Positions 16,584-24,167 of a DNA stretch of 42,273 bases are shown piece after piece (positions within the stretch are counted from its first letter, which is position 1; every line of letters starts with the position of its first letter). The notes beneath the pieces were generated by a model. That model searched no databases and was not told the DNA's origin. It saw only the letters and a program-made list of their open reading frames with translations. A program made the translations under genes and the position numbers. This DNA comes from JAUREX01 sp964472135 (GTDB lineage Bacteria; Pseudomonadota; Alphaproteobacteria; Rhodobacterales; Rhodobacteraceae). The DNA is taken from contig CAYYJB010000016.1 in NCBI GenBank assembly GCA_964472135.1, positions 1 through 42,273 of the forward strand. Direction: 5' to 3'.

Positions 16584-17135
16584 TCAGCCCGGGGCGGGAT
16601 CGGCGAAGCGGACCTTGCCGATGAAGGGAAGGTTCCGGTTGCGCTGCGCGAAGTCGATGCCGTAACCCACCACGAATTCATCGGGAATCACGAACCCCGT
16701 CCAGGTCGCCCGCACGTCCGCCTCGCGCCGAGAGGGTTTGTCGAGCAGCGCGCACACCTCGAGCCGGCGCGGCCCGCGGGCGCGCAGGAGCGTGAGGACA
16801 TGATGCAGCGTGAAGCCCGTATCCACGATGTCCTCGACCACAAGCACGTCGCGCCCCGCGATCTCGCCCCGCAGGTCCTTGAGGATTCTCACCTCGCGAC
16901 TCGATTCGGTCGCATCGCCGTATGAGGACGCCTCGAGGAAATCGACCTCGACCGGCAGGGTGATCTCGCGCACGAGGTCGGCGATGAACACGAACGACCC
17001 GCGCAGCAGCCCGACGACGACGAGCTTTTCGGTATCCGCGAAATGGGCCGAGATCTCGCGCGCCAGCCCCTCGACCCGCGCGGCGATCGCCTTGGCCGAG
17101 ATCATCTGTTCGATCGTGTAGTCGCTGCGCGCCAT
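16584..17135 (-). CDS. hpt: hypoxanthine phosphoribosyltransferase
   Basis: Purine salvage: converts hypoxanthine (or guanine) plus PRPP to IMP (or GMP) in the cytoplasm. The 183 residues are typical. The PRPP-binding signature is VLVVEDIVDTGFTL; LLRGSFVFIADLVRE and FVVGYGIDFAQRNRNLPFIG are the other family stretches, the latter with the base-stacking C-terminal region. I chose the ATG at 17135 (MARSDYTIEQ); the frame stays open to 17207 but those residues are not Hpt-like. The gene diverges from the Coq10-type gene and is followed by the 58-residue membrane protein. Confidence 0.95.
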   Translation of the reverse strand: MARSDYTIEQMISAKAIAARVEGLAREISAHFADTEKLVVVGLLRGSFVFIADLVREITLPVEVDFLEASSYGDATESSREVRILKDLRGEIAGRDVLVVEDIVDTGFTLHHVLTLLRARGPRRLEVCALLDKPSRREADVRATWTGFVIPDEFVVGYGIDFAQRNRNLPFIGKVRFADPAPG

Positions 17136-17224
17136 CGTCCGTCCGTCCGGGCCGCCATCCGGCCTTGATTTCCCGGCCGTCTTATCCAATAGGCGCGGCG
17201 AAGTCACGCGATCCGTTGGTCCAG

Positions 17225-17689
17225 ATGCCCCGCCACGACGAAACCCGCGCCCTGCCCTATCCCGCCCGGGCGATGTTCGACCTCGTCGCCGATGTCGCGC
17301 GCTATCCCGAATTCCTGCCCTGGACGGCGGCGGCGCGGATCCGTTCGCGCACGCCGGGCCCCGAGGGGACCGAGGTGCTCGAGGCCGATCTGGTGATCTC
17401 GTTCAAGGTCTTTCGCGAACGCTTCGGCAGCCGCGTCATCCTCGACCCCGCGAAGCTTCGGATCGATACCGAATATCTCGACGGGCCATTCAAGCACCTG
17501 CGATCGCGCTGGCAGTTCGCGCCGCGCGCCGACGGCGGCTGCGATGTCGTCTTCTTCGTCGATTTCGAGTTCCGCAACGCGATCTTGCAGCGCATCATCG
17601 GCGTCGTCTTCAACGAGGCGATGCAGCGCGTGGTGCGCGCCTTCGAGGCACGCGCGGCGGCGCTCTATGGCTCCTCGCCCTCGGCCTGA
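17225..17689 (+). CDS. Coq10/RatA-type START-domain protein
   Basis: A 154-residue SRPBCC/START-fold protein. In mitochondria and alphaproteobacteria the family (Coq10) binds ubiquinone and supports its delivery to respiration; automatic annotation often calls it RatA toxin after the E. coli homologue. Features seen: MPRHDETRALPYPARAMFDL at the start, VARYPEFLPWTAAARI, DGPFKHLRSRWQF, and the helix with FRNAILQRIIGVVFNEAMQR. The ATG at 17225 is chosen; the frame opens 60 bases earlier but the residues there do not fit the family. Its last 25 bases overlap the 3' end of ntrX on the other strand, which is unusual (see findings). Confidence 0.88.
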   Translation: MPRHDETRALPYPARAMFDLVADVARYPEFLPWTAAARIRSRTPGPEGTEVLEADLVISFKVFRERFGSRVILDPAKLRIDTEYLDGPFKHLRSRWQFAPRADGGCDVVFFVDFEFRNAILQRIIGVVFNEAMQRVVRAFEARAAALYGSSPSA

Positions 17690-19059
17690 TCCTCGCCGCG
17701 CGGGTTTCCTACACCGAGCGACTTGAGCTTGCGGTGCAGCGCGCTGCGCTCCATGCCCACGAATTGCGCGGTCCGGCTGATGTTGCCGCCGAAACGCGCG
17801 ATCTGGGCCAGCAGATAGTCGCGCTCGAACACCTCGCGCGCCTCGCGCAGCGGGAGGGCCGCGATCGCCGCGCCGATCTGGAGGCGCAAGCCCCCGTCGG
17901 CGTCGCCCTCGCCCTGCCCCTCGAGTTCGGCCGGCAAGATCGGGCCTGCCCCCTCGCCGAGGATCAGCACCCGTTCGACCAGATTGCGCAACTGGCGCAG
18001 GTTGCCGGGCCACTCCATCGTCTGCAGCACCGCCGCCGCCTCGGGCGAGAGCGGCCGGGGCACGAGGCCCTGGGTGCGGTGGGCCTCGGCGATGAAATGT
18101 TCGGCGAGCACGGGGATATCCTCGGGCCGCTGGCCGAGGCCGGGCACCGCGATGGGCACGACCGACAGACGGTCAAAGAGTTCCTGCCGGAACCGGCCCT
18201 CGGCGATGCGCGCGCGCAGATCGTGGCTGGTCGAGGAGACCACGCGCAGATCGACCCGCACCTTGTCGGTGCCGCCGGCGCGGGTGAATTGCTGCTCCAC
18301 CAGAACGCGCAGGATCTTCGATTGCGTGCCCGCCGGCATGTCGGCGACCTCATCGAGATAGACAGTGCCGCCGTCGGCTTCATCAAGCAGGCCGCGTTCG
18401 ACGGCGCGCCCCGGCTGGGCGCGGCCGAAGAGAACCTCCTCCATCCGGTCGGGCTCGATCGAGGCCGCGGCGACGCTGACGAACGGCCCGGCGGCACGCG
18501 CGGAATTGGCGTGGATGAAGCGCGCGCAGACCTCCTTGCCCGATCCGGACGGCCCGGTCAGCATCACCCGCCCGTTCGATTTTGCGACCTTCTCGAGTTG
18601 GCCGCGCAAGGCGCGGAAGGCGGGCGAGACGCCGATCATCTCTGCCGGGGCCTGATCGCGCCGGCGCAGCGCCACATTCTCGCGCCGGAGCCGCGAGGCC
18701 TCCATCGCACGCTTCACAACGACCAGAAGCTGGTCGATGTTGAACGGCTTTTCGATGAAGTCATAGGCCCCCTGCCGGATCGCGGCGACTGCGATCTCGA
18801 TGTTGCCGTGCCCCGAGATGATGACGACCGGGATGCCGGGATTGTCGCGCTTGACGGTCTTGAGGATGTCGATCCCGTCCATCCTGCTGTCCTTGAGCCA
18901 GATGTCGAGGATCACGAGCGCGGGCGCAGCCGCGTTGATCGCGCCGAGCGCCTCGTCGGCATTGGCCGCAAGGCGCGTGGCGAACCCCTCGTCTTGCAGG
19001 ATGTCGGCCACGAGGTCGCGGATGTCGCGTTCGTCATCGACGATGAGGATGTCATCCAT
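17665..19059 (-). CDS. ntrX: response regulator NtrX
   Basis: DNA-binding partner of the NtrY kinase. The 464 residues comprise a receiver domain (1-115, phospho-acceptor Asp52 in VILDIWLKDS), an AAA+ domain (Walker A GPSGSGKE near 169-176, Walker B TVYLDEVAD near 232-240) and a C-terminal Fis-type helix-turn-helix (SRTAQFVGMERSALHRKLKS). Where sigma-54 activators have GAFTGA, this protein reads GRAQPGR near 212-218; absence of GAFTGA is usual for NtrX and argues against classic sigma-54 activation. The ATG at 19059 overlaps ntrY by 8 bases, so the two are probably coupled. After the helix-turn-helix the protein runs on for about 16 residues (VGNPRGEDQAEGEEP) that lie partly inside the convergent Coq10-type gene. 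Confidence 0.95.
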   Translation of the reverse strand: MDDILIVDDERDIRDLVADILQDEGFATRLAANADEALGAINAAAPALVILDIWLKDSRMDGIDILKTVKRDNPGIPVVIISGHGNIEIAVAAIRQGAYDFIEKPFNIDQLLVVVKRAMEASRLRRENVALRRRDQAPAEMIGVSPAFRALRGQLEKVAKSNGRVMLTGPSGSGKEVCARFIHANSARAAGPFVSVAAASIEPDRMEEVLFGRAQPGRAVERGLLDEADGGTVYLDEVADMPAGTQSKILRVLVEQQFTRAGGTDKVRVDLRVVSSTSHDLRARIAEGRFRQELFDRLSVVPIAVPGLGQRPEDIPVLAEHFIAEAHRTQGLVPRPLSPEAAAVLQTMEWPGNLRQLRNLVERVLILGEGAGPILPAELEGQGEGDADGGLRLQIGAAIAALPLREAREVFERDYLLAQIARFGGNISRTAQFVGMERSALHRKLKSLGVGNPRGEDQAEGEEP

Positions 19060-21313
19060 GGAGGTGCTTCTCGGTCGCTGGGGTCGGTTCGGGGGAGCCC
19101 CCGAGTGGCAGACGGATGAGCGCGAGCGCGCCGCGCCGGTTGTCCTGCGGATCGGGGGGGGCATCGGTCAGCTCGAGCGTGCCGCCGTGATCCTCGATGA
19201 TCTTGCGCACGATGGGCAGGCCGAGGCCGGTCCCCCCCGGCCGCAGCGTCACATAGGGCTCGAACAGGCGCGCGCGATCCTCGGGCAGGCCGATGCCGTT
19301 GTCGGCGATCGCGATCACGGCCGCGCTGCCGTCGACGCCGAGCGCCACACGGATGCGCGGAACGAATCCATCGGGCACACCTTGCGCGACGCGCGCCTCG
19401 ATCGCCTCGCCGGCGTTCTTCAGCAGGTTCGTGAGCGCCTGCGACAGAAGCGTCGCATCGGCCTCGATCCAGACCGGACCGGCGGCAAGCTCTGGCTCGA
19501 AGCGGACACCGGGCTGGCCGCTCTCTTGCAGCAGCAGGGAGTCGCGCAGGATCCGCGCCAGATCCTGCGGGCTGCGCTCGGGCTCGGGCATCCGGGCAAA
19601 GCGCGAGAACTCATCGACGATGCGGCGCAGATCGCCGGTCTGGCGAACGATGACGTCGACATATTGCGCGAGCTGTGCGCCCTGCTCTGGATCGAGCGCC
19701 TGGCCAAAACGGCGTCGGATGCGCTCGGCCGACAGCTGGATAGGCGTCAGCGGGTTCTTGATCTCGTGCGCGATGCGCCGCGCCACATCGCCCCAGGCGG
19801 CGACGCGCTGCGCGCTCACAAGCTCCGTCACGTCGTCGAAGGCAACGACATACCCCTCGCCCTGCCCCGGAGCGGCGGCGCGGCGGCCCATGCGCACCAG
19901 CAGGCTCTCGGCCTTGCCGCGCCGGCTGAGGCGGACCTCGTCCTGGACCGATGGCGCGATGCCGCCCCGCAATCGGCCAAGAAGGGCCGCGAACTCGGGC
20001 ACGAGCGCATCGAGCGGCCTTCCCAGTGCCGCCTCTTCCTCGATTGCCAGCAACCGCAGCGCCGAGGGGTTCGCAAACCCGATCCGCCCTTGCGCGTCGA
20101 GGCCCACGACCCCCGCGCTGACCGAGGTCAGGACCGAATCGAACAGGCGGCGCTGGGCCTCGGTCTCGCGGTTCTTCTCGATCAGCGCGTCGCGCTGGAC
20201 CTTGAGTTCGGCCGTCATGCCGTTGAAGACCTCACCCAGCATCGCCAGATCGTCGCGCGTCTCGGCGACGGGCACGCGCGCGTCGAGGTCGCCCTCGCCG
20301 ACGCGCCGCGCCGCACCGGCAAGCCGCGCCACCGGGCGGGCGATGCGTTCGGCGACCCACAGACCCAGCCAAACCGCCGCGAGCACGAGCAGAAGCGCGA
20401 AGGCGAGATAGAGCAGCCCGAATTCGAAGAGGATCCGGCCGCGCTCGGCCTCGAGCTGGGCATAGAGACGCGCGGTCGCCTGCGTCTCGTCGAGCAGGCC
20501 GAGGATCGTGCCGTCGACGCTGCGCGTCACCGACAGGAGCAGCCCGTCAAAGCCTGCGAGGGCGACGAGAGCGCGCAGTTCGCTGTTCGGCCAGTCGGGG
20601 ATCAGCACGGTCATGCCTGAACGGGCGGCCTCGATGTCCTGCGCGGCCGGCTGCTCGAAATAGAAAAGATAGGATTTCTCGCCCCGGCTGCGGATATCGC
20701 CGGCGGCGTCGATGATGAAGGCCTCACTCAACCCCCGCTGGATCTGAAGCTGGCCCTGCTGCAACAGGAGCCGCATGTCGCCATCGGCCAGCACGCCCCC
20801 CCCCTCGCGCCGGGCGCGCTCAAGATACCGCGCGAGCGCCTCTACATCGGCGGTGATGTCGCGCCGCTGCTGCGCCTCATAGGCGACGGCTGCCTCGAGC
20901 GAGGCGCCGACGACGTTGCGCACCCGCTCCGAGAACCACCCCTCGAGCCCGATGTTGATCGTGAAGCCCGCGAAGATCGCCATCAGGACGGCGGGGCCGA
21001 GCGCGATCGCGGCAAACAGCCCCGAGAGACGCAGGTGCAACTCGGACCCCGCGCTCTGGCGCCGACGCGCCGCGACAAGCCCTGCGACACGTGCGAGCAC
21101 GAGCCCGGAAATGAGCAGCACATACGCCAGATCCGCAAGAAACACCGCGCGCAGGGCGGTCGAACTCGCCCCCTGTTGCAGGGGCCCGAGCGTGAGGAAC
21201 GTCGCGGCCGCGAGGACAGGGCCGAGCAGCACGATAAGGACCGTCGCGCCCGTCTGAACCGCCCGACTGTTGCGCGCGCGCGACAAAAACCGATCCGGAA
21301 CCGCGCGCGCCAT
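19052..21313 (-). CDS. ntrY: membrane sensor histidine kinase NtrY
   Basis: Senses an envelope or redox signal (in Brucella, low oxygen) and phosphorylates NtrX. The 753 residues show two or three N-terminal membrane helices, a long extracytoplasmic part, a further helix near LLYLAFALLLVLAAVWLGLW, a HAMP segment (ERIARPVARLAGAARRVGEG), a PAS domain, and the kinase core with the phospho-acceptor His516 in RIAHEIKNPLTPIQ, N box NLLKNAGEA and G box GGTGLGLPIVRKI. I chose the ATG at 21313, preceded by GGGGGA; an upstream in-frame ATG at 21424 would cover the whole spacer and adds a basic, unfamily-like stretch. Two hairpins occupy the spacer before it. Confidence 0.95.
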   Translation of the reverse strand: MARAVPDRFLSRARNSRAVQTGATVLIVLLGPVLAAATFLTLGPLQQGASSTALRAVFLADLAYVLLISGLVLARVAGLVAARRRQSAGSELHLRLSGLFAAIALGPAVLMAIFAGFTINIGLEGWFSERVRNVVGASLEAAVAYEAQQRRDITADVEALARYLERARREGGGVLADGDMRLLLQQGQLQIQRGLSEAFIIDAAGDIRSRGEKSYLFYFEQPAAQDIEAARSGMTVLIPDWPNSELRALVALAGFDGLLLSVTRSVDGTILGLLDETQATARLYAQLEAERGRILFEFGLLYLAFALLLVLAAVWLGLWVAERIARPVARLAGAARRVGEGDLDARVPVAETRDDLAMLGEVFNGMTAELKVQRDALIEKNRETEAQRRLFDSVLTSVSAGVVGLDAQGRIGFANPSALRLLAIEEEAALGRPLDALVPEFAALLGRLRGGIAPSVQDEVRLSRRGKAESLLVRMGRRAAAPGQGEGYVVAFDDVTELVSAQRVAAWGDVARRIAHEIKNPLTPIQLSAERIRRRFGQALDPEQGAQLAQYVDVIVRQTGDLRRIVDEFSRFARMPEPERSPQDLARILRDSLLLQESGQPGVRFEPELAAGPVWIEADATLLSQALTNLLKNAGEAIEARVAQGVPDGFVPRIRVALGVDGSAAVIAIADNGIGLPEDRARLFEPYVTLRPGGTGLGLPIVRKIIEDHGGTLELTDAPPDPQDNRRGALALIRLPLGGSPEPTPATEKHLHG

Positions 21314-21329
21314 GATCCCCCGCCACCTC

Positions 21330-21356
21330 GTCGCGCCGGAAAAACCCGGCCGCGAC
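21330..21356 (-). promoter_or_regulatory. hairpin just upstream of the ntrY start
   Basis: On the transcribed (minus) strand GTCGCGgCCGG pairs with CCGGCGCGAC around a GTTTTT loop, ten base pairs with one bulged base. It ends 16 bases before the ntrY ATG and abuts the purine-rich ribosome-binding region. It could act as an attenuator or limit translation of ntrY relative to ntrC. Confidence 0.4.
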
Positions 21357-21414
21357 AATCGACTGCGCGTGCCCCGCCCCGGCAGCCCGCCACCCCCGGG
21401 CGCCGATACGTGCG

Positions 21415-21432
21415 TGCCACGCAACTGTGGCA
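21415..21432 (-). terminator. short hairpin directly after ntrC stop
   Basis: TGCCAC and GTGGCA pair around a 6-base loop, starting three bases after the ntrC stop codon. There is no U-tract, so it would stop or stabilise transcripts only weakly. Confidence 0.3.
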
Positions 21433-21435
21433 GGA

Positions 21436-22809
21436 TTACATCAACTTGCGGCGCCGAGTCACGCGTATATCGAGGTCGGTGATCTTCTTGCGCAAGGTAT
21501 TGCGGTTGATCCCGAGAAGGTCGGCGCAGCGGGCCTGATTGCCCGCCGTCGCGTCGAGCGCGATCTCGATCAGCGGGGTCTCGAATTCGCGCAGGATCCG
21601 CTGATAGACGCCCGCCGGCGGCAACTGGCCGCCATGCAGGTCGAAATAGCGCCGCAGATGGCGCGCGACCGATGCCGCGAGGCGTTCGGTCTCGTTGCCT
21701 TGCCGCGCGGGTTCCATCGCCGGCTGGTTGCCGAGGACCGCTTCGACCTCGGCCCGACCGATCTCGGCCTCGGCCGAGGTGACGAGCAGGCGGCGCATGG
21801 TGTTCTCGAGCTGGCGGACATTGCCGGGCCAGCTGTAGGCGCGCACGACCTCGCGCGCCTCTGCCGAGAGGCGGCGCGGCGCGGCGTCGCCATCTGCGCG
21901 GCCCAGGAAATGCTCGGCGAGCAGCATGATGTCATCGACCCTTTCGCGCAGGGCAGGAACCGCAATCGTGACGCCGCCCAGCCGATAGAAAAGGTCCTGG
22001 CGAAAGCGTCCGTCTTCCATCCGGCGCGCCAGATCCGCCTGGCTCGTGGCCATGACCCGGGGGGCGCCATCGCCGCGCAGCGTATCGAGAAGCCTGACCG
22101 CCCGGGCCTGGCCGTCGGCATCGAAATCGGCGACCTCGTCGAAGACGATGGTGCCCCCGCGTGCCTTGGCGCGCAGATCCCCTGCCCCGTCTGTCAGCGC
22201 GAGATCGGCAGGTGAGGCGACGACGAACGGCATGGCGCGGCGGTCGGAGAAATCATGCACCGCGCGCGCGATCAGCGACTTTCCCGTGCCCGACTCCCCG
22301 GTGATGAGGACAGGAATGTCGGTGTTCATGACCCGGGCCACCAGGCGATAGAGCGTCTGCATCGCGGGCGTGCGCCCCACGAGAGGCAGGTCGTCGGCGG
22401 GTTCGCGTCGGACCGGGGCGGCGGGCGCGCGCTGCGGCGGCCGTCGCTTGGTCTCGAGCGCGCGCGCCGCCCGTTTCATGAGATCGGGCAGATCGAAGGG
22501 CTTGGGCAGGTAATCCCATGCATCGGCCTCGGCCGCCTGGATTGCCGTCATGATGGTGTTCTGCGCCGAGATCACGATCACGGGCAGCCCCGGGCGCGTC
22601 TGCGCGATGCGCGGCACCATCTCGAGGCCGTTGCCGTCCGGCATCACGACATCGGTCACGACCAGATCGCCCTTGCCCTCTTCTATCCAGCGCATCAGCG
22701 TCACGAGCGAGGATGTCGCGTGCACGCGACAACCCGCGCGCGTCAGCGCCTGCGTCAGGACCGTGCGGATCGTGCGGTCGTCGTCGGCGACAAGGACGGT
22801 TCCGTCCAT
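21436..22809 (-). CDS. ntrC: nitrogen regulator NtrC, Rhodobacter type lacking GAFTGA
   Basis: Response regulator that switches on nitrogen-scavenging genes when NtrB phosphorylates it. The 457 residues comprise a receiver domain with Asp53 in VVTDVVMPDGNG, an AAA+ domain with Walker A GESGTGKS at 171-178 and Walker B TIVFDEVAD at 220-228, and a C-terminal Fis-type helix-turn-helix (NQARCADLLGINRNTLRKKI). The segment between the Walker motifs (about residues 195-219) is short and has no GAFTGA. This is the known condition of Rhodobacter capsulatus NtrC, which activates the sigma-70 rather than the sigma-54 polymerase. The start shares its A with the ntrB stop (TGATG), so the two are coupled. 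Confidence 0.96.
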   Translation of the reverse strand: MDGTVLVADDDRTIRTVLTQALTRAGCRVHATSSLVTLMRWIEEGKGDLVVTDVVMPDGNGLEMVPRIAQTRPGLPVIVISAQNTIMTAIQAAEADAWDYLPKPFDLPDLMKRAARALETKRRPPQRAPAAPVRREPADDLPLVGRTPAMQTLYRLVARVMNTDIPVLITGESGTGKSLIARAVHDFSDRRAMPFVVASPADLALTDGAGDLRAKARGGTIVFDEVADFDADGQARAVRLLDTLRGDGAPRVMATSQADLARRMEDGRFRQDLFYRLGGVTIAVPALRERVDDIMLLAEHFLGRADGDAAPRRLSAEAREVVRAYSWPGNVRQLENTMRRLLVTSAEAEIGRAEVEAVLGNQPAMEPARQGNETERLAASVARHLRRYFDLHGGQLPPAGVYQRILREFETPLIEIALDATAGNQARCADLLGINRNTLRKKITDLDIRVTRRRKLM

Positions 22810-23909
22810 CAGATCAACTCCTTCTCGGTCTTGGTGCGGCGCGGTTCCATCGGCAGGGATATGCGGAAGACCGTCCGGCCCGGCACGGAGTCGAGCGAGA
22901 TCCAGCCGTCGTGGTCGAGGATGATCTTCGAGACGAGCGCAAGGCCAAGCCCGGTGCCGTTGGGTTTGCCGCTGACGAAGGGCTCGAAGATCGCGGCGCC
23001 GAGGGCGGGCGGGATTCCCGGCCCGTCGTCGATGATCTCAATGTTGAGGGGGGCGGCAGCGCCCGACCCGTCCGCCCGACGGCGACGCAGCGCGAGTTCG
23101 TAGAAGCTGCGGATGCGGATCGTGCCGCCCGTTGGGCCGCAGGCTTCGGCGGCGTTCTTGAGCAGGTTCTGAAAGACCTGAAGCAGCTGATCCGGATCGG
23201 CCCAGGCCAACGGCAGCGAGGGGTCGTACTCCTCGATGATCCGCATCCGGGCCGCGAAGCCGACCAAGGCCGAGCGGCGCGCGCGGTCGAGCACGTCGTG
23301 CAGGTTGATCGCGCGGCGCTCGGGCGGGCGGGTGTTGCCGAACTGCTCGACCTGATCGAGCAGCTTCACGATGCGCCGCGATTCGGCGACGATCAGGTCG
23401 GTCAGTTCGCGATCCTCGGCCGAAAGGTTCATCGACAGGAGTTGCGCCGCACCCGTTATGCCCGCGAGCGGGTTCTTGATCTCGTGCGCGAGCATCTCGG
23501 CCATGCCGATCGCGGATTGGACGACCGAGCGCGTGCCGCCCGAGCGCGCCAGCCGGTCCGCGACATCGCGCGGCGCGATAAGGATGAGGAGCATCCCCGC
23601 GCCATCCTGCACCGGCGCCACCTGAATGTTGCACTGGACCGGCGGACGCTCACCCGTCGTGACATCGATGTCGTTGACAAAAAGGGAAGCCTGGTTCCGG
23701 CGCACGCGGGCGAAACCATCCTCGAGCGCGGCATCGACTGCGAGACGATCGAGCAGCGGAACGCCCGCGAGGGCGCGCGTCGAGGCGTTGAAGAAGGCTT
23801 CGGCGGCTGGATTTGCCGAATCTATGCAGTTGTCGGCGCGGATGAGCAGCGCAGGGACGGGCAGCGAGGCCCAGATGGTGCCTGCGGACGGCAGCATCAG
23901 CCACGCCAC
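22809..23909 (-). CDS. ntrB: nitrogen sensor histidine kinase NtrB
   Basis: Soluble kinase and phosphatase for NtrC, controlled by the PII protein. The 366 residues show an N-terminal PAS-like domain and the kinase core with phospho-acceptor His142 in MLAHEIKNPLAGITGAAQ, N box NLLKNAAEA and G box GKPNGTGLGLALVSKI. The GTG at 23909 (MAWLMLPSAG) is listed; the ATG at 23897 (MLPSAG) is an equal alternative, since neither has a clear Shine-Dalgarno sequence. A 19-codon out-of-frame ORF with a good AAGGGAAG site begins at 23956 and overlaps the ntrB start by 13 bases, so coupled initiation is possible. In R. capsulatus nifR3 (dusB) precedes ntrB in the operon; here it is absent. Confidence 0.95.
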   Translation of the reverse strand: MAWLMLPSAGTIWASLPVPALLIRADNCIDSANPAAEAFFNASTRALAGVPLLDRLAVDAALEDGFARVRRNQASLFVNDIDVTTGERPPVQCNIQVAPVQDGAGMLLILIAPRDVADRLARSGGTRSVVQSAIGMAEMLAHEIKNPLAGITGAAQLLSMNLSAEDRELTDLIVAESRRIVKLLDQVEQFGNTRPPERRAINLHDVLDRARRSALVGFAARMRIIEEYDPSLPLAWADPDQLLQVFQNLLKNAAEACGPTGGTIRIRSFYELALRRRRADGSGAAAPLNIEIIDDGPGIPPALGAAIFEPFVSGKPNGTGLGLALVSKIILDHDGWISLDSVPGRTVFRISLPMEPRRTKTEKELI

Positions 23910-23956
23910 CCCGGGGGGTGCGCGCGCGCCGCTGAGTCCACACTTTCCCTCGACAT
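23897..23956 (-). CDS. possible 19-codon leader ORF overlapping ntrB start
   Basis: ATG at 23956 preceded by AAGGGAAG at ideal spacing, 19 sense codons (MSRESVDSAARAHPPGWRG), ending at a TGA that lies 13 bases into ntrB. It may serve to bring ribosomes to the poorly marked ntrB start. A peptide function is not implied, and it could be chance. Confidence 0.3.
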   Translation of the reverse strand: MSRESVDSAARAHPPGWRG

Positions 23957-24044
23957 GAACTTCCCTTCGGTCAGCAGACAGCCCCAGCGCCGTCTCTAAC
24001 GGTTCGAAACGGCATCGATCAACCGCGCGACCGCCGCATCACGC

Positions 24045-24107
24045 CGAAGTTTTTATCGATTGCATGTTTTTTAGGCTTTGCACTGCCTGTCTGCCAAGCA
24101 TCTTGGC
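24045..24107. promoter_or_regulatory. AT-rich regulatory region between ntrB and ispDF, with a dyad
   Basis: In this very GC-rich sequence the only AT-rich patch nearby is at 24050-24075, with two T-tracts (24050-24054 and 24067-24072). Beside it at 24093-24107 is a perfect dyad, GCCAAG-CAT-CTTGGC. The position between two divergent transcription units suggests promoters and an operator, but I could not fix convincing -35/-10 pairs on either strand. Confidence 0.35.
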
Positions 24108-24167
24108 GTGAACGCAACGATCGCCCGCATGATTGCGCGATGCGCGCCATTGTCCTATTCAGACGGA

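Noticed and set aside
17225..17689. RatA-type toxin of a toxin-antitoxin system
   Set aside because: No antitoxin gene adjoins it; in alphaproteobacteria this family is better explained as Coq10-like quinone-binding.
17734..19119. 461-codon open frame antisense to ntrX
   Set aside because: ntrX is certain from its receiver, AAA+ and helix-turn-helix motifs; the antisense product has none.
24076..24125. Sigma-54 promoter in the ntrB-ispDF gap
   Set aside because: TTGGCAG and nearby GC doublets occur, but the GG-to-GC spacing is 14 or 9 bases rather than the required spacing.
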